DNA of 64,000 nt, from contig NC_134147.1 in NCBI RefSeq assembly GCF_033958435.1, positions 45,316,001 through 45,380,000 on the forward strand. The letters are read 5' to 3'. The notes beneath the pieces were generated by a model. The model was not told the DNA's origin. It worked only from the letters and a program-made list of their open reading frames with translations, and did not search any database. Positions within the stretch are counted from its first letter, which is position 1. Each line of letters starts with the position of its first letter. Shown piece after piece: positions 23,807-34,080 of the stretch. The position numbers and the translations under genes are program-made. Origin of the DNA: Carettochelys insculpta (Eukaryota; Chordata; Testudines; Carettochelyidae).

Positions 23807-26401
23807 GTTTTTACAGACTGGCGATAAGCAAAGCTTACTCAGCTTGTTTTATTTGCAATGTGATGATGAAGCGACAACCAAAGTAGCGCTTCAGTCCATT
23901 GTCCTCTTGTTCCCATGCGTTTCAATCATTCCCAAGTCACCAAATGAGGATGCTTGGAAAGGACCTTTGAGGGAAAAAAACCCAATTCATTGGATTTAGC
24001 GGTGTCTCCCGCCATGTGTCCACTCACTCTGCCATGCTCATTGTGGTGCTGGAATGAACTTATTGATTTGCATGAACTTTCACTATCCATCCAGCAACAC
24101 AGAGCACACTGTATGTTCTTGTGTTACCATCACATCCAGAGGCCTCCATCAAGACTGGAACCTGATTGTGCTGGGTGTTGCATAGGCCCATATGAAAAGG
24201 CAGTAACAGTGGAAGCCAGCCTCACTGGATTAAGAGCGTTTCCTCCCGTCTCAGAGTTACTTTACACGCACACAGACAAGGGCTCAAGACCTCAGACAAT
24301 GAGAGTTCGATATCTGGTTGAATTAGATTTGCTCATCCATTACATTTGAAAGTTGCGGGGAGGGGGGGGAAGGCCCAGCTGCTGATAAAACTGGTAATAA
24401 CAGAGAGCTGTGCTTGGTGTTCCTGAGCATTTTGCCTCACTATAAGTTGTGTTCAAAACAACATTTACAATATTTGGGTGAGAACCCAACCTGAGGGAAG
24501 GGAGCCAGTGACTTCAGTGTGACTACACGGAAAAGGATCTGGCCTTTGAATATTTCCAGCTTTCAAAACAATAAAGACTTCATGCGCTAACAGAGTATAA
24601 TTTATCTATAATTTCCTTACCAGCAAGAAGTCATTAGTTGTACATTATAACTATAGCTCCGCAACACTATAATTTATTAGGCATTTCCATGCTCCTGCTA
24701 TTTATTGTCACTGCTGTATTTATCACCCTCCTAAAGGTTATTGATACTCTTTTATTTGTTTTGCACTCTGAGAACATTAATGTAATTGCATTGGTGGAGA
24801 GATTAGCAGAGGCTATGTCTGGCACATGCAGCATGAGTGAGGGCTCTGTGCATGGTGCTAACACATAGGTCCACTCTAGCACTGGGTGGTTTCATGGTCA
24901 GTGGGATGCAAAGATATTCAACCACTCGGGATGCCTATTATTAATCATTCATTGATTTATTATCTGTGTTGTAGCAGCATGGTGGAGAACCAAGCACATG
25001 CCACGACCTCATTTTGCCATAAAAACCCAGAACAAAAAGAGGATCCCAGTATCTAAGTTCCTTGTGGCATCTTTCAGAGGAGGAGCATAGAATGTACAGT
25101 GCAGGGCTAGGGCTAAACTATCGCAAATGTGTTGGGTAATGTCCTGGGATCTATTTGGGCATCCCTCTACATAGCCATTGTCTTTATCAAGCCACATCCT
25201 GGCCTCTCTGCAGGCTCTAGATTGCAAGGTCCGTGTCTAGACACTCACTAGCATATTCCACCGCCAAGGGTTGCTGGTCCCAGCCTCATCTCCCTGCATA
25301 CCAGTCCAGAGGCTGGTATCCATAGGATTTTCAAGGAGGGTGTGATGAGGGTGTTTTTTTAATTGGGATTCAGATTTATGTTGGGTTGGTCTGTCCCAAT
25401 TCCCGAGGAGAGGAGAGAAATGCTAATAAGACATAATTAGAATCAACTCATTCTGGAGTGAGTGAGAGCACAGTGCTGATGGGGATGGGAACCACTCCTC
25501 AGGAGAGCATTAGGCCCTTTGCAAGGTGTGACAGACCTGTGAGTCTGGAGCGGGAAGCTAGATCCGAGGCTGATTCTGGGGAACCTCACTTCTGTTGTTC
25601 AGTAGAATTGGGACGCTTGGGAAAAGGCTGTTGTTCTCAATGTGAGGGCTCAAAGCTGCAGTCTCACTGCCTTGTTGCGCGACTTTGGCAAAGTTTGCCT
25701 TGACAGGATTAAACTAATTCCCCCTACATCATGCAACTGAGACTGCATTCCGATATCAACCCGCAGCCACCAGCGACGGTTCCAAGCACCGTGTGCAGGG
25801 CCGGCCTTCAGATTTAGTGCTAATAAACTGCTGCCCCTATGTCCAATGGCAGCCAGGGACAACGATCATTTTTAGAGATGTGGTTTTAAAATCTTCAGCA
25901 ACACACCAATGAAATCTTTGTAAAGTAAAGGCCTGTCGCCTAACACAGTACCTTCAGAAACTGACAGTATAGGCCTGGGCTTGGCAAATGCCTGTGAAAT
26001 GGCTTCATTACCCCTGGAATGGCTCTTTCACAGGATCACTGTTCCGCTAATGGGCCTGGCCGGCCTCTTCACTTTTAAATTAACTAGCACCTCTCTGGAG
26101 GAAGCAGAGCAACAGAACTGGGAGTGGAATAGGTGAGCAGATGCGTATTAAGACTCAGTGATACCCCAAGTCCTCGGGTGCCCTACTCACTGCATATTCT
26201 GTGCCTGGGCAGGACGGGTCTGACCGTGTGCTGAAGAAGACTCCGACACTTTTGATTTAAAATCAGCTAATGAAGTTTCAAGCACTTGTTATTTTTCTTG
26301 GGATGTTCTCACAGGGAAAGTGCCCCTAGAAACACCTATGAAACCCGTATAAAACCCACACCAGTTCATTGACATTTATACAGCATATTTTAACTACAAC
26401 A
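23807..26401. other. No gene recognised
   Basis: The longest frame is 131 codons (23954-24349 plus), with no domain and no splice context. A G-run lies near 24358-24369. The section 24560-24880 is AT-rich and free of visible repeat ends. A 'gcagggccggcc' phrase at 25796 may be a scrap of a GC-rich repeat. Confidence 0.4.
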
Positions 26402-26737
26402 CCCGAGACGTCTCACAAATGAGGAGCTTTGGAACAAAATGGGACAAGAACCACCTGCCGTTCAAATCAAGAGAAGAAAATGGGGATGGCTAGGTCACAC
26501 TCCCAGAAAACCATCATCCAGCATAGTCCATCAAGCTCTCACATGGAACCAGCAAGGAAAATGCAAAAAAGGAAGACCTTGGACAACATGGAGAAAATGT
26601 ACTGAGACAGAAGGACAACAACTGGGGTATTCTTGGAGTCAGCTGGAGGTTTTGTCCCAAGACAGAGTGAAGTGAAGGAGACTTGTAGCTGACCTATGCT
26701 CCACTTGGAGTACAAGTAAGTAAATAAGTAAGTAAGT
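26402..26737 (+). mobile_element. LINE family C 3' end with TAAG tail
   Basis: Plus-strand translation gives the end of a non-LTR retrotransposon ORF: 'TNEELWNKM' near 26415, 'KRRKWGWLGHTPRK' (26462-26503), 'QALTWN' near 26535, 'GRPWTTWRK' near 26572, then 'WSQLEVLSQDRV'. The open part is 26439-26675; a stop interrupts at 26673. The element ends in a short tetranucleotide tail of TAAG units (26712-26737), as RTE-type LINEs often do. It is heavily 5'-truncated. Confidence 0.75.
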
Positions 26738-28204
26738 ACCTGAGATGTCCCCTTGTTTGCACACCCCACTCGCACTGCTCAGAGCAGGTAGCATTGCAGC
26801 TGCGCAGAGATAGCAGAACTCTAACGCATTGCTTCCAGTTGCTAATCAGGTAGCTTTACATAATTGGTTCCTGGCTTTTGCCATGTATTGTCAGTTCAGT
26901 CAAACCTATTAACTGAGCGGCCGAGCTTAATGGAAATTTTGGACTTGGCTACCACAGCTGTTAACTCTTTGGAAAATGAGGCATGGGTGATGGGAAAATG
27001 CGCTGAAGAACTGGACTCACCGTCAGCCTTCCCTGAAGACTTCTGGGCAGACTCGGCTTTAGGGCAAGGTGACCAATCAGCTACCTGGGGCCCTGCACTT
27101 TCAGGGCCCCATGCTCCAATTGACTGAAGCATCCACCACCGCTGTTGTCAGTGTGTCGCCTTAGTCCCCACCCACTGGCCAGGCCCCGCTGGGCTGACTC
27201 TGCCTCCAGATCTCTGAGTGAGCCCCAGCTGCCAAGCCTTCTTTCCCATCTTCACAGAGCTTCACTGCATTTCAACTCCATTTCTCATCCCTGTCACTCA
27301 CCCTTCTGCAGGCAGTTTCCTTCCCCTCCTCTCCAGCCCTCTTTGCTCCCTGCTTTGTCCCTTCCTGCCTCCCATGGTGAGGCAAACCCACTAGATACTC
27401 TGGCCAAGGGCTAGTTGCTGGCTTGAGTATTCTGCACCTGATGGTGGCCGCTCTCAGGCTCATCTTCCCATGGCCCAGGGCCTGACTGATTATCCAGGGG
27501 GGTTTCCGAGCTTTAGGTGGGGAACAGGCAGTGGGCAGCCACATGAGATATTCAGCACACCCCAGGAATGAGGGGTGGGTTTTGACAGCAGGGCGAGAAC
27601 ACTACTCTCTGAGAATTTACCGTACAATGGTTTTCACTTAGCACCAGTCTTAGCTGAGCTGGGATTGTCTAGCTGTGGCAGCTGTTCAGCTGTGAAGTAA
27701 AATACCCTGGGAATGCTATTGAATTAAAGGTCCCTGGCTATATGGTCTGTAAAGTGTCTGTCAGCTGGTGTCTGGGTTTCTGTACTTAGATTTTGTGCCT
27801 TTTTACAAGAGGCAAAATAGATTTTTACAGCCTCGTCTGAGGAAGCAGCCCAAGTGCGCACCAGAGTCAGGCCAAGATGGTCGGGGGACTGAAGACAAGT
27901 GGGTGACTAACTGCCCCAAGGCAGGTCAGCATGCCTCCTCTCACTTCAAGTGCCCTTCTGGGAATTCTTTCCTGTCGTGGTCTGGCTGGCCCCGGTGTTG
28001 TGGCTGGGAAGGAATTTTCAATGGGTAGGATTTGCAGAGACCTGGAGGTTGGGTGGGCACGGCTGCCTTCCTCTGCAGCATGGGCCTGGGTCACTTGCTG
28101 GTTTCAGTTCGTGCAAATGGTGCATTTTCCATAACTTGACATCTTTATATCACGATTTGAGGATGTTAGTAACTCAGTCAGAGACTGTGGGTCTATTACA
28201 GGCA
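26738..28204. other. No gene; possible GC-rich repeat scrap near 27055-27170
   Basis: 'acctggggccctgcactttc' at 27080 and 'gccccgctgggctgac' at 27183 recall the GC-rich dispersed repeat at 12239, but the match is short. Other frames (27145-27544, 27768-28207) overlap on both strands with no domain. Confidence 0.35.
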
Positions 28205-28296
28205 TGAATGGATGAGGTTCGGTGGCCTGCCATATGCCAGAAGTCAGACCAGATGATCATGACAGTCCCTTCTGTCCTTAAAGTCTGAATCAATGT
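28205..28296 (+). mobile_element. CR1-type 3' end fragment
   Basis: 'ggcctgccatatgccagaag' then 'tcagaccagatgatcatgac' and 'agtcccttctgtccttaaag' match the common reptile CR1 3' terminus (..agactagatgatcacaatggtcccttctggcctt..). No coding content. Confidence 0.65.
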
Positions 28297-29389
28297 GGCT
28301 CATGGCTATGTGACTTGTGGCTTGCTCTTGGACTCCTGACCCCAGGTCTGACCAATGGTTTGGAATCCTGGGCTCTGACTGCCACTGCTCTACCTGCTAG
28401 GCATGATTGCCCAAGCTTCTAGTCTAAGACAGCTTTGTTTGAGGAGGTGTTATTGTTATGCCAACGGAAGAACTCCTGTGCATGCTGGCTGCATCTAATC
28501 CAGGAGGCTGTGCTGGCATAGCTATGACAACAAAGGACCTCAGCTTTCATGTAAACCATGTTTCAAGTTCTCAGGTTTGCAGAGAAAAAGCCAAAAACAT
28601 CACATGAGTGTGTCCTCAAGGCTCAGAAAGCAGAGACACATTAAAAGACCCAAAATGAATTATTTGTTTATTTCCCATTAAACTCATTATTCAAGCCAGT
28701 CTCATGGATTTTTTATTTGGCTCCCATGGTTGGTCTACCTGAGATTGGCCATGCTCTCAGGCTGAAGAATTTTGCACTAACATAGCATCTAAGTTTCATA
28801 TTTGCCTTTCTAGGAAACTAAGGAGGAAGCAGCAGGTGGGAGGAGACTACAGAATTAGTAGGAGGATGCATACATTGTGGCGGATACAAGCAGCACAGAG
28901 ACACAACAGTTTTGTTCCTGCGTCAGTAACAGGTTTCTTTGTCCAAAGAAGTATGTGGCCACTCAATGAAAGGGATGCTGATGCCTGACTGAAAGACCAT
29001 TCACCTGGCTTTTCCTTGTTATGACCTCCCTTTTGGTCCTCAGCCTCCATCTTAGCAGATATCCAAAATGTGAAGAACTTCCATGAGAATTTACAGCTAC
29101 TTCCATGAAAGTTGTGGGAAAAGGTTTGCCGAGAACTACTGGCCGTGTTGGACCTTGGGGTTGCAGAGGAATCAGCAGTTCTCAGATTGGCAGTCCCAGC
29201 TCAAAAGGGAGTGCAGTAGGGTCACTAGTAGGGTCACCAAGTATTTGGGTTTCCAGCTATAATCATGTCCTTCATTCTCTGGTCTCTGTCCAGGAGGACT
29301 TTGGAATTATGATTTTCCTTGCCTTCAGACCTAGGGACTGGCATGGCAGCTCCTGTCAGCCACCGAACCTGGAAAACATTGCCACTGCC
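28297..29389. other. No gene recognised
   Basis: Mixed-composition DNA with short frames. Nothing assigned. Confidence 0.4.
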
Positions 29390-29800
29390 AAGTGAAGCTC
29401 AGAACGAAGGGTGGCAATACCATACCTTACAACACTTCCTTCTGTGCTGCTGCTGGCACTGACTTCACAGCTGGGCTCCCACTCTCTCTGGCCACCCAGC
29501 TTGGAAGGTAGAGCTGTCACTAACCGTGCAGAATGAAAAGTGGCAATAACATACCTTGCCACGCTTCCTCCTGTCCTGCTGCTGGTGATGGCATTGACTC
29601 CTGGGCTGGACGTCCTGTGGCAGCCACCACTCTCCAGCTGCTCGGCTGGGAAAGCCATGCTGCCACCACCAGTGACACAGAAGGAAGAGTAGCAATACCA
29701 TGACATGCCAGCGCTGCTGCTGGTGGATGGATTGCCATCTAGGTTGGGCACTTGACCAATTGCTACCTGTATCTCCCAGCTGGGTAGCTCTGCTGCACTG
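29390..29800. repeat. Imperfect tandem array, three units
   Basis: A motif of the type gtggcaataccatacc recurs at 29411, 29540 and 29689, spacing 129 and 149 bp. Each copy is followed by a 'cttcct...ctgctgctgg' block and a 'ctgggct / ctccagctg' block. Overlapping 172-, 155- and 72-codon minus-strand frames arise from this repeat and have no domain, so they are not called as genes. I recall similar 'ggcaataccatacc' repeats from turtle genomes. Confidence 0.65.
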
Positions 29801-31397
29801 CAGTGCAGGAACCTGATCAACCTGCTCCCAGTACATGCAGAAATTTCTTGTAGCTGGTTTGTGCTTTGGGCCAAGAGCTGAAATCCCTGACAGATGAAAT
29901 CTCCAGGTTTTGCCCAGAGCCAAATCTACCACAAACTGGTGGAAGCAGCAAGCAGTTGGTCATTGGGAGCAGCAGAACAGCTGGTGGCCTAGCCAGCAGG
30001 AACAGCAGAGCCGGTGGGAGCAGCAGGGGGTGGTGGCATGTTGAGTGGCCAGTAGGGATCAGGTGGCTGGCTAGCGACCACAAGAATAAGATGCTTCTTT
30101 GCCTCACCTACTCAGAATGGGAGATGAACCCTGCAGATGCACCCAAGGGTCTGGCCTGACTAAGGGCACCAATGATGAGTGGGATGCGGAGAAAGGCTGG
30201 GCATGTGACAGGAACGTTTGGATTGCTGGACTGAAGAACCTGAGAGGAAGAGAATATTGCCCAACCTACTTGGGGTGGGACTTTCACTCATGGTTGTGTT
30301 TGTTAACTCTGTTTGGGGTATTTTCCCAAATTAATGCCAGGTTACTTCCCTCCATCTTATTAAAAGTTCCTTTTCTACACTCAGTGTCCATGTTTGCGAA
30401 TGGGGAAGCATTGCCTCTCAGAGGCACCAGGAGTGGAGTGTGAATTCAGAGGTTATTGGGTGGGACTCAAGACAATTCTGTGTTAGGTGGATGGAAGGGA
30501 ACCCCTAGATATTGAACCTGGCCCTGGCTGCTGCTGGCAGAAGGGTTATATGTGCATACCCACCCATGTGAACATTTTTATGAACTGTGGCTTACTCTAC
30601 CATACCTTTGCTAAATGGCGGCTTATTCCTGGTCTTCTTCAGTACTAACAAGAAAGCTGGCAACCTCCAAGATGACAGCCATTAAGTCAGTTTGTTGGGA
30701 AGTTAATAAATGTACAGCAGACTATTTCTGGCTAAAAAATTCAACTGGTGTAGAATCACTGTGCCCATCTGGTTTTTTCAACATATCTTCTGCTATTGTC
30801 ATGTTATTGTATTAAAATTGTGATCTCGGGGTCTCTTTTAAAGACATAAATACTTCTAGCCATAACTGGTCTAGAGGAGAAGCTGAGAAGGTAGCCTTTA
30901 TAATAAATTACAGTACACAGGCTCTTTGGCCCTGAAAAGATCCTTTGTTCAAGAGTATGATTGAAATTGAAGGACCCAACATCAGACTGATTGTGCCTTA
31001 CAATTATTATAATCCTACTGAATGCTAGTTTCAAGCCATTTGAACCCATTGACACGAATGAATTTTCATATATGGCGAGAGGGAAAAACAATCCCCTAAC
31101 TTTGTGTTATCAAGAGTATGTTTGACAGAAATGCACTGCAATGGTTATCTCATCTGCCCTGTTATAAATGAGCATGACAGAGCTACTCAAACTCCTTGAA
31201 AGCTAGGTCAAGCAAAATGTATTTGAACAGCAAATTACATTTCCTTATGAAGACAGAGACCAGAGTTAAGCTCTAGAATTTCTGCTTTTGTTCCTGCCTC
31301 TCTTCCCCGTTAGTTTTCAGATGAGAAGATTACATGGCCAGGCAATGTTCTGCTTCAAGTTTACATTGTCCCTTGCCCATGTCATTAGGGAGATAAG
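29801..31397. other. No gene recognised
   Basis: Frames up to 114 codons (30099-30443) without domains. 30500-31397 is AT-rich plain sequence. Confidence 0.4.
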
Positions 31398-31559
31398 CAG
31401 GGTTCCTTCTAATTTCTTCCACTTATGGATTTTTTTCTTCTGTACACCAGGGCATGTATGGCTGTGCACCATTATTAGAAAAGTGTTGTCCACTGTGGCT
31501 GGCAGCACCTGAATCTCTCTTGGGTGGGGGTCCAACCTCCCAGTTTGCAGGGAACACTG
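31398..31559. mobile_element. hAT-like MITE
   Basis: Left cagggttccttctaat and right (reverse complement) cagtgttccctgcaaa form short TIRs of the CAGTGTTCCCTCTAA type. The flanking 8-mers gagataag (31390-31397) and gtgacaaa (31560-31567) agree at five of eight positions, compatible with an old hAT duplication. 162 bp, no coding content. Confidence 0.55.
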
Positions 31560-31567
31560 GTGACAAA

Positions 31568-32475
31568 TCAATGAGACAGTAGAGGCTGTATGGTTCAGTT
31601 CATGTATTTCCTTGCTGTACATTGCATGAATCATCATGATATCCACCTAACCATCACCTTAAGTCAAAAGTAGCTTGATTTTAGTATTAATGAGTTTGAA
31701 CACCAGGGGCTTCTGACATGGACTTAAAATTTAAAGTGAAAGTTATATTTGTGTTTCCTTCTAAGATTTAAATTTGGCAAGCCTATCAAACTTCATACTT
31801 TGACCCAGCTTGTTTCTTGGTGAATCATGATGTGTTTTCTTGTAAAATTTCCACGCACCTCTGATTTCATGCTGCTGAAAGGCTAATCTCAACTGGGGTC
31901 TCTCTGTCTCTAACTTCATGGTGGGAAATCCATTCTCTTAGCACACTTTTTTCACAGTGGCTGTTAGAAACAGCAAAGATTCATTGCCATGTGTGCATCT
32001 GGCATTACAATGAGTAGCAGAATATTTGTACATGATGCTTTCATATTAAATTTCTTTCGTTTGTTTTCTCTCACTGGATTATTAAAAGTAATTTTTTTTA
32101 CAGAGCAATCCATTCATCAAAGAGGTATTTTGTCTGAATCAGGGGCCAGTTATACAGGGCTTGCTCAAAGTTATTTTTCACTTCTTTGGTCTCTGAATTA
32201 GCTCATGGTAAGCTTTGAAGTCGAGTATGTGTGGATCACAATTTCTGCAAAGTTCTGGGAGTTTGGACCCAGCGTTTACTCTAGCCAGCTGTGGAGAATA
32301 GAACCTGCTGCAAATCTCAGATCTGAAAAGTTTCAAGATCTGTGAGTGTGAACCCAGAATTTAGATTTGATTATATAATTTTTGGAGACTGACTGTGCAC
32401 TTATTTTTCAGCCAGAATGCCCAATGCCTTTGATTGAAGTTGTGGCTAAGTAAGGTCTCCAGGACTGGGACCTCT
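31568..32475. other. AT-rich, no gene recognised
   Basis: No frame above 77 codons and no domain. Confidence 0.45.
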
Positions 32476-32478
32476 CTA

Positions 32479-32779
32479 GGCCTATGTCTACACTGCCATG
32501 GAATGGAACATTGCCATGGAATATTGACCTGCTCAGAGTCGATCTTCTGGGGTTTTGTTTTGCCTATGTGCAAAATGGCGCTTTCCGGAGTCAACGTCTA
32601 CCCTGGAACGCCTTGCGAGCAGTGAGGATTAAGTAAGGTCAGTGGGAGAAACGCTCCCATCAACCTTCTTCCATATAGACAACCATTGAACTCCACCACT
32701 GATAAGTTGATTTTAGCTATGCAATTGTGTAGCTAAAATAGTGTCAGCAGTCAACTGCTATGTCTAGGGTAGAAATAGC
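32479..32779. mobile_element. Harbinger-like MITE with CTA duplication
   Basis: Left ggcctatgtctacact and right (reverse complement) gctatttctaccctag are imperfect TIRs. CTA lies on both sides (32476-32478 and 32780-32782). The interior has 'agctatgcaattgtgtagct', also found in the copies at 45961 and near 59960. 301 bp, non-autonomous. Confidence 0.7.
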
Positions 32780-32782
32780 CTA

Positions 32783-34080
32783 GGATTACTTAAGGTTTCT
32801 TTTCAGAAATGCTGAGCCCCTGCAGCTCCATCTAAACAAGAGCTGCAAATGCTCCTCTTTGGATAAAACCAGGGAGCTTGGAGTCAATAGCAAGAACCCA
32901 CATACTTCCTTATGGTGTTTAAGGTCTTATATTTGAAGACATGGTTTGAAATGCTGGCCTCTGAAGTAAAAGACAAAACTCCCATTCATTTAACCCATCC
33001 TTTCTAAACAAAGCTAAAACCTGTCTCCTTTTTTGGATATATACACAAGATAACTTTCCTGTACAAGACACAGCCATTGTTCTTTTCTAAGCTTGTGTTG
33101 TGCGCCAAAGAATTAAAGGAGTGAATTTCTGCAGGGCTAATTTTAGAAGCAGACTTTTCACACTTACTTCTGTGCTGGAACACCACATGACTCAAAGAAA
33201 TGCAGCAGGTCAGCGGCTGAGAAAAACAAGTCTATTTTTTTTTATATTCAAGAAACTTTTATAAGTGTTTGCTCATTGAGAATGGTGTTTCCTACCATTT
33301 TGCCGCATTAAAAATACACAGGAAAATACTGCAATATTTGGAAGGACCTGAACTTTAAAATTAGATTCATTCAAAGTCTCCTATTCCATAAAAGACCTTC
33401 TAAGAAATTTGCGCTGGCTCTGGCAGCATTTAAAGAGAAAATCCAGTGTCATATTTGAAAACTGAGTGAGAAATGTGTTGGGTTTTAGTAGCACGAGTTG
33501 ACAGTGATAACACCTTCGCTAATGAAAACTGGGAGGCATCTGAAAATTATTAAGGAACTGGTTCAGTTAACAGGGACTCTGTTTTCTGGTTTTAAAGATG
33601 TAAAAATAATTTGGCCACGTCCTCAGGAGGTGATTTCAGTGGGACTGCGCCCATTGTAAACAACTAATTCACCAGGTAGAGAGAGGTGGTAAAAACTCCA
33701 GAGCTCTTTACCTTATGTTAATATTAGCCAATAAAAATGAAAACTTCTTCAAAACATACAGCTGCATTTTGTGCTCCATCCCCAAGCCATTGTGGGGGAA
33801 AATACAGCTGCTTACAGCAGTAGCATACGCTGCAGCAGTGTGTGTGTTCCATGTTGCTCTTCCAAAACCAATGTTCCTTGGTATACCTGATGAAAGGGGC
33901 TAGCCAGCAATCTGCCTTTACTCGCTTGAGAATAATACTACTTGGAAGAAGTGATGGGGGACGCATGTCTCAAGTCACTTGACTATAAAGCAAAGGCAGG
34001 TGGCTTGGGACCACAAGAATACATTCTTAGTAGGGAAGGCTGGTCATAATTTTTTCTGCACAATGCTGTTTCAGTTGGTT
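32783..34080. other. AT-rich, no gene recognised
   Basis: Plain sequence leading up to LINE copy 1. Frames of 62-80 codons only. Confidence 0.45.

Noticed and set aside
29356..29932. 172- and 155-codon minus-strand frames
   Set aside because: They lie over an imperfect tandem repeat, overlap each other in different frames, and show no domain.
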